Part shown: one piece after another, positions 32,801-43,662 of the stretch | Layout: each line of letters begins with the position of its first letter | Numbering within the stretch: the first letter of the stretch is position 1 | Assembly (NCBI RefSeq): GCF_027244095.1 | Contig: NC_069671.1 | Span: forward strand, 9,429,982 to 9,493,981 | Direction of reading: 5' to 3' | DNA length: 64,000 nt | From: Hemicordylus capensis | Taxonomy: Eukaryota > Chordata > Lepidosauria > Squamata > Cordylidae | Notes under the pieces: model-generated | Told to the model about the DNA's origin: nothing | Seen by the model: the letters and a program-made list of their open reading frames with translations, nothing else | The model's database searches: none | Position numbers and translations under genes: made by a program

Positions 32801-33871
32801 CATATGCTGTTCAATAGTCCACCCTTTCTGTGTCTATAGTTTTCAGCTCTGAAGCTTATCCCTGGAGATCTTTTCCCCTCCAATATGCACCCCCGCCCCA
32901 CATTTCCCACCACAACAAAACAATAACATCTCCAGGATTGCTTTAAGCAATAACATCTCCAGGATTACTGTAATCCATCCACCTGGAGATGGATGCTGAT
33001 TGCTCGACACTCCAGGATAACACTGAGAACTGGCAACCCTACCTGTTAACCGACCTTGCCCTGTGCTGGTATGTCGGCCTCTGTTATAAGGTGGATCTCA
33101 TTCCCCATATTGCAAGGCAAAAAAGAAACACATGCTATTTTTAGACAGCTTTCGTAATCTAATAGCCATGCTAATCACCCCTGCTTTTTTTTTAAAAAAG
33201 GAAAGGGATGCTTTTTAAAAGTGTTTATTTATTTGTATCTATGTAAACTGCTTTGGGGACTTTGTTGAATAGTGGTAGATAAATATTCGTCGTATAGCTC
33301 CAGTCCTTTTGTGGACTCAACGTGATGAGATGTCAAATTCTCAGTGCAGTTCTTCTTGCACAAGGAAGTCAGAGGAGGAGAATGATAGCTTTGCACTCTG
33401 TTCGGTTTGAAAACATTCTGCATCTCCTCTTTAGCTTATTGCAATTGTTTGTTTGTTTTAAAAAACTGAAAAGTGCCTTCAGGTATGAGTAAAGTATTGA
33501 TCTTGTTCAAGAGAAACGGTTCCTCCATCCCGCCCCGCCCCCCGCCCCTACCTGCAGCAGCTGCTAGATAAAGCCTTGTCCTCCTATCTGGTGTTCAACC
33601 AGGGGAGATATCATTTTAATTGATGCTTTGTTTGCTGGAGAATTTATAGGGGTTGGTTAAAAGTAGCCATAAAGCTGGAACAGGCAAGGAGAGGGATTGG
33701 GAGTTATTAGCAGATTGTGCAGTGCTGGTGTTTGTTTTGTTGAGCTGAAAAGACCCCAAAGAATCTTGTTTTGAAGTAAGGATTTTCGCATTGGCAAGGC
33801 AACTGAGCATCTCAACATCCACCCAACGCTTGACATCCCAGTTTGAAAATACGACATTTAATTTTTGACAT
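32801..33871. other. Intergenic DNA with a LINE tail scrap
   Basis: AATAACATCTCCAGGATT is duplicated in tandem (about 32925-32967). GTATCTATGTAAACTGCTTT at 33234-33253 is a LINE-tail word also found at 54057-54076. No gene. Confidence 0.45.
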
Positions 33872-34200
33872 TGGCCTGGTTCTCACAACCAGCCCGATGT
33901 CACTGTACTTGGAGATGAGAGATCTGCAAGGCATGTGGCTTCCAATTTCCTATCATAAGAACCAGGAAATTGGGGGGCAACATTAGGTTGGCACTGTGCC
34001 AATCCAGCATTTAACTGTGATCCATAATCTAGGATTTCATCTAGGGCTGCCCATATTGGTTAAATATTGGGTCGGCACAGTGACAACATTGGCAAAAATG
34101 TCCAGGTTCCTACAATTTGAAATCAGGAGTGTTCATGCCTCCAGAATCTCCCATTTCCTGATTCAGCAGCTTTGCAGGGATTGTGAGATGCTTCCCACTG
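33872..34200. mobile_element. GGNCTGGTTCTCACA-ended MITE, copy 2
   Basis: It begins GGCCTGGTTCTCACAACCAG and ends around GCAGGGATTGTGAGATGC. The interior ATCTAGGGCTGCCCATATTG and ATTGGGTCGGCACAGTGACA parallels 30301-30575. Confidence 0.55.
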
Positions 34201-34510
34201 AATGTGCCTTTAGTTTAGTCTATATTTGCAACAAGATGAGGCAGAGCTAGGGTGGACCGTACTGCATCCTGATGCCAATTCAGCACTGAAATGAAGATGG
34301 TGTTCATGGCCTCTGCCCCCAGCCCTTTTATCCACTCCCTTATTGGGCAAATTACTTTTGGAGATGAGAGGTTTAGTTCATCCCTATTATAGCAGAGCGA
34401 ATGTGTGTGAGAAGAGTAACCCCCCTTAAAGAGTATCTGGAGACAAAAGGACCAAAAGCAAATAAGGTTTATTGGGAAAGTTACATACTTGGCTGGAAAA
34501 GCCTGTGTCC
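34201..34510. other. Intergenic DNA before the L1 insertion
   Basis: Unclassified sequence with GCAAATAAGGTTTATTGGGA near 34455. It may belong to an older element that continues after the L1. No gene. Confidence 0.35.
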
Positions 34511-34525
34511 CTGAGTTTTCTGTCT

Positions 34526-35681
34526 TCTTCTTTTTAAAAAAAAAATATTTAAGAAAATAAAATGGTTACATTATAATCTCTTGAACGTCCAGTTTACAGT
34601 AGTTATATGTAAAATATTAAGATAACATTCAAGAAAAACTTCTTCCCCCCAGTCAGTCCCAACCCCACACCCAGGTGTAGTTAGGCAAGAATACAAATGT
34701 AAATGGTTTACATTTTAAAAAACCCAAATCTTGGATGTGGATGATAACTTTGCAAAATATTAAAATTTATAAAGGGTTCCCAAATTGATGCAAATGATTC
34801 ATCAGAATTGTTACAAAGATCGGCTGTAATCTTAGAGGCATATTCCCATAATAGCCATTTATTCATCCAGAGTCGGAGTTATCTATGACCGCCAGTTAGC
34901 GGCATAAAGAATCCTGGCAGCTGTAAGATAACTCTGTATATTTAGAAGGTATGATAGGTTTGGTCACATTCAGCAAAAAAAAGTTCTGGTAGGTAAGGAA
35001 TATTTATGTTTAAAATTTGCTGCATCTTGTAGTGAATTTTTCCCCCAGAATTGTTGAGCTTTACTGCAGATCCACCCCATGTGATAAAAAGTCCCCGCAT
35101 GATGCTTAACAATCTCGTGGATAATTGCAGTCAATCTTGATGATGATCACGGGGGTGGTATACCAACAGAAATACATTTTGTATCAATTTTCTCTTAAAT
35201 TGCTGTTTGCAGTAAATTTGATGTTTGTCTTCCACTGATATTCCCAATCCTGAATAATAATTGTGTTATTTATGTTTTGCATCCATTTAACCATACAGTC
35301 TCTAATCTGTTCCATTTCTGTATCATATTTTAGTAGCAATTTATATATCAATCCCAGTAAATAATCCACTTCTTTAGTTATTAATTCTTCAAATTCGGTT
35401 AGATCTCTGAGCTTTCCACCTTGTTTCTGTATTTCTTTCTGTACAGTCGAGCTAATTTGTAAATATTGAAACCAAGGAAGTTCTTCAAGCCATCCCAAAG
35501 TAAGAGTTTGAATTGATTTCGGTCTAGCCTTTCCAGTGGTTAAAGTTTGTAAAGTATATGTGTTCTTTCTCCAGAGGTCGTACTTGCTGGATTTCTCTTC
35601 TTCATTAAAAAAAAGATATTCCAAATCAATGCCAGTGGTGATCATTCTGGACGAATCCTTTTCTTATATTTGTCCCAGATG
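34526..35681 (-). mobile_element. L1-clade LINE, 5' truncated, with 15 bp target duplication
   Basis: 1156 bp on the minus strand. CTGAGTTTTCTGTCT (34511-34525) and CTGAGCTTTCTGTCT (35682-35696) flank it, one mismatch in 15, as target-primed insertion produces. It covers the C-terminal end of ORF2 and a decayed 3' part. Confidence 0.85.
35184..35645 (-). pseudogene. L1 ORF2 C-terminal fragment
   Basis: 153 codons stay open. The start reads MITTGIDLEYLFFNEEEK and the end WEYQWKTNIKFTANSNLREN. The spacing matches squamate L1 ORF2 downstream of the reverse transcriptase domain. The frame just before the Met is shifted: SIWDKYKKRI, a typical L1 segment, is in another phase. The first Met is therefore not a true start. 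No endonuclease or RT motif is present, so it is inactive. Confidence 0.75.
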
Positions 35682-35696
35682 CTGAGCTTTCTGTCT

Positions 35697-36040
35697 CCAT
35701 AGTGCAGATCAGAGAGGGAGAGAAAGAAGCCGCATAGCTAATACAGAATGCAGGTAGAGGAGGAGGAGGAAGTGGGGGACACCTGAGAGAAACAACAAGA
35801 GGGGGGATAAAGAAGAAGACCCTTCCTCACTATCTCTACTCCTTTAATGCCCCTGGTGGCCACTAAGTTAGAAAGTGCGAACAAGCAATGCAACTGGAGC
35901 TGTGTCTCCAGTACTTAGATGGAGTCTTGCTTTCTCTACAGTAGGATGGATGAAAGGAATAGGAGACAGAGGTACAAAATGCTTCATCTTTTGATGCAGC
36001 CATGGATGCCAAGATACAAGGGAATTCCAACCTGCAAACT
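35697..36040. other. Intergenic DNA, purine-rich part
   Basis: A GA-rich stretch lies at 35715-35815. The rest is unique. No gene. Confidence 0.4.
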
Positions 36041-36560
36041 GGCAGTCCTAATCATCTAACCTAAGTGCCACCGTGTGCCCCATTTCACCACTGAAGGAAC
36101 TACCCAAAGGATTGTGGTTGCTGCCACAGCCCCCTAGCTCAGGAAGTGACTCAGCATGGAGATGCCATGACACACCTGTCCCGGGGGGGAGGGGCCTAAG
36201 AGGGAGGGGTGCCCTAGAGCTGGGTCCTCTAGCTATACCACAATGAATTATGGAAGCAACAGAGAGACAGCCCTCTGTGTTACAGCTGCTTCGCTCTGCC
36301 TGGCCCCTCTTTTCACCCAACTCTATGATAAAGATGGCCACCGGCAGCCCAGGAGCCATTTAAATCATGCCGATGCTGCAGACCACCAAAATAAAAGGTA
36401 GGACAGGCTCCCTACATGTCCTACCTCACTTTGAGCCTGGGTAGCAAGGCTGGGCTACCAAGGGAGATTGCTGCTGGATCCGGAGAGCGCCCGCTGCTGG
36501 AGATAACCAGAGATTCCTGGGTAACCCTCTTCAGCCGGTCATGAGAACAGCTCCATTCTT
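36041..36560. mobile_element. Possible TTCTCATGA-ended element
   Basis: It ends GCCGGTCATGAGAACAGCTC. The internal word ATGATAAAGATGGCCACCGG recurs as ATGATAAAGATGGCCACTAG at 49595-49615. No clear left end was found. A hairpin GCCTGGGTAGCAAGGCTGGGCTACC is visible. Low certainty. Confidence 0.35.
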
Positions 36561-36967
36561 TTCATCATCTCAAAAATCATCTACACTGATTTTGGCCAAT
36601 ATGTATCTCTGGTGTTTTGGGTTAGCCCATTCCTTGATCCAGGCCAGCTCATGAATGGGGCTTTAATTACTTGGATTCCAGTACTGTCGAGGAGGGTCTA
36701 ACTTGCGGCTAAACCAGCAGCAAGAGCACTGAAAAGCCGTCTGCCCTTGTCTCTCTGTACACAATATCTATTTCATTAATCTATTCATTTTCCTGTTTCC
36801 ACTCCACTGCCTTGTCCTTGCATGCCACAACTCTTTCCCTTGGATTCTACAGTGTTTTACGTCTAAGTGATTCATTCAAAATGACTTCTTGGATAAAAAG
36901 CATGTGATTTCTCAGTGAGCAACTCCATTTCTTATGGTGGTGTATCTTGATAACATGGCATAGAAAC
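36561..36967. other. Intergenic DNA, no recognised gene
   Basis: Unique-looking AT-rich sequence, with no coding or repeat signal I can support. Confidence 0.4.
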
Positions 36968-37187
36968 ACAGGAGCATAGGAAGCTGCCTTCTACTGAGTC
37001 AGAATATTGCTCCATCTCGCTCAGTATTGTCTACACAGACTGGCAGCGGCTTCTCCAAAGTTGCAGACAAGGGTCTCTCTCGGCCTTATCTTGGAGATGC
37101 TGCCAGGGAGGGAATTTGGAACCTTCTCTTCCCAGAGCTGCTCCATCCCCTAAGGGTGATGTCTTACAGTGCTCACACATGAAGGGG

Positions 37188-37930
37188 CTATTCTCACGAG
37201 CAGCAAGAATTCGGCTATGAGAGCCTAGCCCAATTTTTGCTGCTCGTGTAAACCACCGGGCTCGCAGGCGAGCCTGGTGGCTTACAAAGCGGCTAGCCCA
37301 CTTTTTGTAGCGCTCCCCTAAAACCAGGTTTGCGGAGCAAGCACTCCACAAACCTGGTTTTACAGATCGTGAGTAGCCGTGGCGTGGCTCTGCGTGTGGT
37401 TACTCACAAGTAGACCCCTGGAGGGGAGGCGAAAAGCTGCCTCCCGGATCTGGGGGTCTCCCCAGTATGCCCTGCACACTAGCGCAGGGCATATTATTAT
37501 TATTGTTATTGTTGTCGTTGTTATTACATTTATATTCCGCTCTTCCTCCAAGGAGCCCAGAGTACTTCATACTTAGGTTTCTCTTCACAACAACCCTGTG
37601 AAGTAGGTTAGGCTGAGAGAGAAGTGACTGGCCCAGAGTCACCCAGCTAGTATCATGGCTGAATGGGGATTTGAACTCGGGTCTGCCTGGTCCTGGTCCA
37701 GCACTCTAACCACTGCACTACACTGGCTCTCATACTGGATACTGGATACTGGAGCTTCCGGGGGCCACGCAGTCCCCAAGCTCTCCAGCCCCCGCCGGCT
37801 CCGTCACAGACCCGGCAATCGTGTGGGCGGCCGATCCGGCCGCCCAGGGCTCCCTCCCTGCTCATGTGCGGGAAGAGCGGGCTTAGGCCGCTCTCTGCGC
37901 ACCCTCCAAAACCGGGTCTCACTGATTGTG
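37188..37930 (-). mobile_element. CTATTCTCACG-ended DNA transposon, copy 3, inverted
   Basis: It begins GGGGCTATTCTCACGAGCAG and runs the modules of 24715-25178 in reverse: AAAACCAGGTTTGCGGAGCA, GGTCTCCCCAGTATGCCCTG, then GGCTCCGTCACAGACCCGGC. It is interrupted by a Sauria SINE. Confidence 0.65.
37490..37733 (-). mobile_element. Sauria-type SINE with (ATT)n tail, innermost of a nest
   Basis: The plus strand shows TTATTATTATTGTTATT, ATTTATATTCCGCTCTTCC, CACAACAACCCTGTGAAG, CTGGCCCAGAGTCACCCAGC and CACTCTAACCACTGCAC, a full reverse Sauria SINE. It is the youngest layer of a three-level nest. Confidence 0.9.
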
Positions 37931-38030
37931 AGACCCAGCTCATAGTCTCTCATTCAAATGCAACCAGGGTGGACCCTGCTTCGCGAAAGGGACAATTCAT
38001 GCTTGCTACCTCAAGACCAGCTCTCTTCCC

Positions 38031-39002
38031 ATGCGTTGAAATGCATTTTTGTGAGTTGCCTTGGGCTTCATTAGGGATGAGCTGATTTCCTTGGTTGCTT
38101 ATTTTTTAAAACATGTTCCACAGATTCACTCTGACTTGCATCCCACACCTCTTGAATTATGGTTTAACTTGGAGAATGTCTAAAAGCAGTTCTGGAATTG
38201 GAGCATGTACACATGAGCAGAACATCCGAATCTGGGGAGACATTTGTCCGGGGAGAATTTCAGAATCGTCACTTATGAAAGGGAAGTGGGCCTCTAAGCT
38301 TCCCCAAAGAAGGAAATAAATAAAGAACAGTGGTAATGGAAAGGGATCTGTAGAGTCACAGAACCATCGGTCTTTCAGGAAAGGGTTTTCACTTGGTAGC
38401 AAAAGCGCATTGGGGTGGACAGGGAAAATTAAATGGAAGGGCATGGGGGAAACCTTGTCTAATTCACTTAAAGGCTACTGTCATTAGCTGTGATTGTATG
38501 ATCAATACTTAACGGAGCAAGTTTGTCAGATGATAGATGCTGGGCTTTCCTTCTGCGCTAGCAAATTAGAATCATCGAGGGGGTGGGTAGAGTGGGATGG
38601 AGGGAGGACAGGAACAGGAATGCGTTCTCTCAACATATTGAGCTTACTTTGGTAGACCTGATCCAAGGTAGCTGGGCACCTGCAATGGAAAATCCTCCTC
38701 CTCCTCTGAAATGTTAAAAATTTTAGTTAAGTGACCTAGCATTGGATCTGAACTAATGGGTTAGATTCCAAGTAGCATGAGCAGAAGGAAAATAGCTGCT
38801 AGAACTGTTATGCAATTGCTGAATTGCTACAATACTATAGGTTAGACCCTATTGCCATTTGCAGGTTTCTGAAAGAAGTTGCTCAAGCTGTTGGATGAGC
38901 AGAACATCTCCTTGGTATTCAGTTCCACTTTTCTTTCCCAGCACCCTACAAAGTTATAAAACAGGCCTTTGGTGAGCATGAGGTTTCTTCCATGTGCAAA
39001 AG
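38031..39002. other. Apparently unique island
   Basis: The region 38455-38580 (GTCATTAGCTGTGATTGTAT, CTAGCAAATTAGAATCATCG) is motif-dense and could be regulatory. No coding frame is supported on either strand. Confidence 0.4.
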
Positions 39003-39283
39003 AGGAACATAGGAAGCTGCCATATACTAAGTCAGACCATTGGTCTATCTAGCTCAGTATTGTCTTCACAGACTGGCAGTGGCTTCTCCAAGGTTGCAGA
39101 CAGGAATCTCTCTCTAAGCCAGGGAGTGAACATGGAACCTTCTGCTCTTCCCTGAGTGGCTCCATCCCCTGAGGGGAATATCTTACAGTGCTCACACTTC
39201 TAGTCTCCCTTTCATATGCAACCAGGGTGGACCCTGCTTAGCTCAGCGGACAAGTCATGCTTGCTACCACAAGATCAGCTCTC
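39003..39283 (-). mobile_element. 5S/tRNA composite SINE, internal deletion
   Basis: From AGGAACATAGGAAGCTGCC to CCACAAGATCAGCTCTCC. The body lacks about 20 bp around CTCTCTAAGCCAGGGAGTG. Confidence 0.8.
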
Positions 39284-39438
39284 CTCTCCATACCTTTGCA
39301 TCCAACCCATAAGTTGTCAACTTTTGATTTGCCCTGTGAAGCACCCGTTCTCTCTTCATGATGGTTAGCAATCAGTGTGTGATCTTTTAAAAACACCTAT
39401 ACACACTACTGAAACATATGTATGGCATTTAGCCTACC

Positions 39439-40546
39439 CACACGCGTAACAACGATTGGGCAAGGGGAGACAGTTGTCTAGGGGCTCCACTGCCTGGAGG
39501 AGCCCCCCAGGGGAACCTCACATGACTCCCCATTGCCCCCTGCCCAGCCCCAAGGCTGCCTCCTCCTTCCTGGCTTGCCTGGGCCCTACTCGAGTAGGGC
39601 CCAAGCCAGCCAGGAAGGAGGAGGCAGCCAGAGTGGCCACCACTGGTCTCTGCAGCAGAAGACCCCTTGCTGCCCTGCCCAACCCAGCCCAGCATTTGCC
39701 AGGTAGAGTGTGAACTCCTTTTTGTGGTTACCTTTCCCGCCCCGCCCCCGGATATATAGGGATCTGCTTGCCATAGGGCTTTGATATGGGGGGTGGGACT
39801 GAGAAGTCTCTGACTATTTATTTTAAAACAGCTTGGAAAATTTGCTGGCTTAAAAAAAAAACTATCTAAAAAGTCCTATAAGTGGCTTGTTTCATGGCAG
39901 AAAATTACAAAAACTTCTGGAACAAACAGTATTATATTTATTTTATTCATTCATTCATTCATTTATAAATACACTTATGTTCAAGTTGTTTTGCAACCCA
40001 GAAGGTCTGAGTGAAAACTGGGAAGCATGTGTGGTGCTTTTATTTTATTTTTCTTGTGTGTGAACTGCTCCCCAATAACTTGCAGGGACTTCAGGGTCAA
40101 TCTGGCCAACATGTGAATGCAGCACCTCCATTCCAGAGGAGAAGTGTGTTAAAGGGCTTTAAAAGCCTCCTGTGAAAAACCTCCTGGAATCAAACTTGAC
40201 TGAATTTGTTCAGAATTCTGAGAAAACAAACATAGGCTCACACTGCATGGTTGAAAGTCTCCTTTGCTAATCTGCAGCGAGGGGGCCATTTTAATAATTT
40301 GTCTTTCTAGTGTGTTCTAGGCATTAAAAGTAGCACAGATGTATAGTACTCAATGTATATCACTATATATTGTGACGTGTGCGTGTGTGTATTCAGTGAA
40401 ATGTATTTCCAGGCAGCATACTTATTTTGAAATATCAGACTTAAATCCTTAGGGACCTGGGGTGTGCGGAGGCCCTGGACTTTGAGTGGGGGGGGGGCAT
40501 TTTAAAATCTCATCTCTGGGCCCACTCCAACCTTGCTACGCCCCTG
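39439..40546 (-). mobile_element. hAT-like non-autonomous element, copy 2, inverted
   Basis: 1108 bp. AGCCTACC is exactly duplicated at 39431-39438 and 40547-40554. It reads as the reverse complement of 9486-10737 over almost its full length, with ends CACACGCGTAAC and GCTACGCCCCTG. In place of a GC-rich block found in copy 1 it has a 76 bp near-perfect palindrome at 39554-39629 centred on CTCGAG. Confidence 0.9.
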
Positions 40547-40554
40547 AGCCTACC

Positions 40555-41394
40555 CTTTCTCTAATGCACCATAACAGTGTTATGCCCCCAGTTCAGCCTA
40601 ATGAAAAACCAGTGAGGTTAAAAAAAAACATGTGAGACAGCAACCAGCTTAATGCTTCCCAATGAGACTGGGGGATTTAAGCCTAGGCTTCTCCAACCCT
40701 AATCTCTAACCACTGCACCACACTGCTTTCAGCCACAACATCTCCAGAGGCTAACTACATATATTTCATGCAAGTAAGTGCCCAATGACTGCTTTTCCTA
40801 GAGAAAGACAGCTTTGGGAAGAAACTATGGAGTACCACATGGACCTTACTGCCCCGGAGAACATTCTAAGAGATTTCCCACAGTGTCTGGCCTGTATCTG
40901 AGATATGGCTGATGAGAACATGAGAGAAGGCCTTCATTGCTGCTGTGCCTCACCTTAGATTGCCCTACCCAATGAGACCCAGTTGTCTCCCAGACCCTGC
41001 AAATGGATGCTCAGAGGAACCTTTTCAATTGGTGCCTCTCATATTTAGCAGGGGGAGTATGTAGGGATGTTTAGGAACCACCCAAATAAATTGTACTTCT
41101 CTTATTTAAAAAAAACTCCTTTGGCTTCCCCTGAAAATTCTTAAGATTTCTTTTGCCTTGAGAGAAACCCTGCTATTTGCTTTGAATATCTCTTTTCCAA
41201 ACTTTCAGCACCATCCCAAAGGGACAGCAACTGGGGGATAGCATCTCTTTGAAGCACAGAACAACATCTCTCCCAGTGGAAGTTGCTGGTGCCTTCCTTG
41301 TGTTTCTCTTTAGATAGCGAGTTATCTTCTCATTCCTTTTTCCTAAGCAAACCTCACTGAGGACTTTTTTTTTTTTTTTTGGTCAAACTGCAAT
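40555..41394. other. Intergenic DNA with an old Sauria SINE scrap
   Basis: ATCTCTAACCACTGCACCAC near 40700-40722, with GATTTAAGCCTAGGC before it, is the complement of a worn Sauria SINE head. A T-run lies at 41367-41381. The rest is unique. Confidence 0.5.
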
Positions 41395-41590
41395 ACATAA
41401 ATATTGCATTTTCATCGTGATTTTATTTGTTGTATTGGTTGGTGCTTACTGAGTTGTTTAATTTTGTTCATTCTGTCATTTATAATTTGCTATTGATTAT
41501 GTCATTCAGTTGTGAGCTGCCCGGAGTGCCGAAAACTGAGTCAGGAGGATGGGGTAGAAAATTTTAAATCAATCAATCAAAATATGCAGA
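41395..41590 (+). mobile_element. L2-type 3' end fragment
   Basis: An AT-rich 3' UTR-like stretch, then GTTGTGAGCTGCCCGGAGTG and AATCAATCAATCAAAA as tail, in the style of the L2 ends at 6690 and 28226. Confidence 0.5.
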
Positions 41591-41997
41591 AGCAAAGTAG
41601 CTTGCACTGAACTATATTAACTATAAGCTTCTAAACCAGAGGGGGGTTTTTTTGAGGAGGGAGTTTATCGAGCTGCGGATGGTTGATTCCAAATGGAAGC
41701 TTACATCAAGAACTCATGAGCCCCTTCTCCCCCCCTGCCCAATGGATATATAACAACTTCTTTGTTAATTTTCCTCCAAATGATTTATATCTTCTTCTCA
41801 CTGCATGGGGATCTTTGTCTCCCCTCTCCTTCTCTTGAGCAGCATAATCCCAAACAGAAGTAAACAGAAACCCAACAGCCAATTCCATCAACCCTGAGAG
41901 AACTGATCTGCCAAGATCAGATACAAACCTGTGAGCTCAGTGGGAGAAATTTATGAAAAAACAAATATCTGCTTTTCCGGGTGGCTCTCCCTCCCCC

Positions 41998-41998
<1 letters not shown>
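41591..41998. other. Intergenic DNA, no recognised gene
   Basis: Unique sequence. A 61-codon minus-strand frame (41706-41891) has no recognised domain. Confidence 0.4.

Positions 41999-42060
<62 letters not shown>
41999..42060 (+). repeat. (AC)n microsatellite, about 31 units
   Basis: Uninterrupted AC repeats over about 62 bp, the longest pure microsatellite in the window and probably polymorphic. Confidence 0.97.
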
Positions 42061-42062
<2 letters not shown>

Positions 42063-42599
42063 CTCACTTAGGTATTTAGAAATCCAATCTGATACCTGTC
42101 ACAGCTGAGCCAATGCTTCGGGGTCTGGCAGTTAATTCAGGGATGCCAAATATCATATGTGCAGTAAATCATGATCTTTCTACCAGGGAACTCTTATTCC
42201 CACCCACGTTGGTTCTTTCATGCTAACAAGCTTCCTTCGTTTTGTCACTCGGGTCTGATCTATCCGTTGCCAGAGTCCTCACTCAGCTGTGGATTAGAGC
42301 TGCTTTTCATGCAGTCATTCAAAGTGTGAGGAACCCCTGGAGCCTTTGTGAAATGAAGGTCAAACAAATTCCGCAGGCGTGTAATGTAAGTTAATTCTTC
42401 CATGGGCCCAATTTGCCATGATTTCTCTGCCCTCTCCTATGGAGATTCTGTCGCCATGTAAGACATAACCTCCATACTGATTATATCCTCCAGGGGCAAG
42501 TATGCAGCTAAAAACATCTTTGCTCTTCATCTGCTCAACTGGGATCAAATGCCATTTGACTCCTTTGCACCAGCAGCATTTGAACCTGCCTTTATCAGA
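42063..42599. other. Intergenic DNA, no recognised gene
   Basis: Apparently unique. Frames that cross into the SINE at 42600 are chance. Confidence 0.4.
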
Positions 42600-42884
42600 A
42601 AGGTCCCCTTTACTAAGCAGGGCCTGTCCTGATTTGCATTTGAATGAGAGCACTACATATGAGCACTCGAAGATATTCCCCTTAGGGGATAGGGCTGCTC
42701 TGGGAAGAATACCTGCCTGCTTACATGTAGAAAGTTCCAAGTTCCCTCCCTGACATCTCCAGATAGGGCTGAGAGAGACTCCTGCCTGCAACCATGGAGA
42801 AGCCGCTGCCAGTCTGGGTAGGCAATACTAAACTCAATGGGCCAATGGTCTGACTCAGTATGTGGCAGCTCCCTTTATTCCTAT
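42600..42884 (+). mobile_element. 5S/tRNA composite SINE, head 5' truncated
   Basis: It starts inside the head (GGTCCCCTTTACTAAGCAGG) and runs to GCAGCTCCCTTTATTCCTA. The tRNA-derived module keeps ACCTGCCTGCTTACATG. Confidence 0.8.
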
Positions 42885-43119
42885 GCTCCTCTGAAAACAA
42901 GGCCCCTTTCATCAGCCTGGCTGGGACCAACCGACTCCTCATTCTCCAGTACTTTCTCCCTCACCAACCATTCCTCCTGGCTGCTTCAGAAGGAAAAGCA
43001 AGCGGGCAAGCCCCTCTGCATTGATTTAACCCATTGTTTCCAGCCAAACCAATGCAGGAGGTCAGCTTCCTCCCTCCCCAGACTGTCTCCATCAGTCTCC
43101 ATTCCTCCCAGATGCAACA

Positions 43120-43654
43120 TATGAGAGAAAGAGGGAGACCCATAGAATTTGATTCTTGCTGTGGAAGGAACTTTGGAGAGGTCCTCTCTAATCCCCTGCT
43201 CAGTGCAGGAAACTGATACAGCATCCCAGGCAGAGGACTGTTGAGCCTCTAGCTGAAAACCTCTAAAGAAGAAGAGCCCAGCCATGCATGAGCACCTGAC
43301 TGCTCCACTGTCTAACTGACCTTGCAGTTAAGAAATACTCCCTGGTGTCCAGCCAAAACCTGTCTCCTTGTCATTTCAACCCAATGGTTCTCATCCTGCC
43401 CTCAGGAGTAACAGAGAATAAATTCACTTCTCCACCTTTGTGATGGCCCTGCAGATATGTGAAGTCATCTGCCTCCACGCCCCCCTTAGTCTTTTCTTCT
43501 TAACATTCCCAGGTCCTTCAACCAGTCCTGGTAGGACTTGGTTTCTGGACCTTTCACCATCTCTGTTGTCCTGCTTTGAACCCATTCCAATTTACCAGTG
43601 GCCTCTATCTCCCTAGCTACAACCAGCTCCTTACTTCTCCTCTCCCACAACTCT
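43120..43654 (-). mobile_element. CR1-type LINE relic, ORF2 C-terminus
   Basis: The minus strand reads GKLEWVQSRTTEMVKGPETK and LKDLGMLRRKD, matching CR1 KLERVQRRATKMIKG...LxELGLFSLEKRRL. Further along, 43120-43400 keeps the CR1 3' region (complement of AGTGCAGGAAACTGATACAG). It is old and has no intact frame. Confidence 0.75.
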
Positions 43655-43662
43655 CTCCAATT

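Larger units (their letters stand above)
36968..38030 (-). mobile_element. 5S/tRNA composite SINE split by a transposon
   Basis: Tail and body lie at 36968-37187 (CATAGGAAGCTGCCTTC to ACAGTGCTCACACATG). The 5S head lies at 37931-38030 (AGTCTCTCATTCAAATGC to AAGACCAGCTCT). The CTATTCTCACG-ended element fills the gap. Confidence 0.8.
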
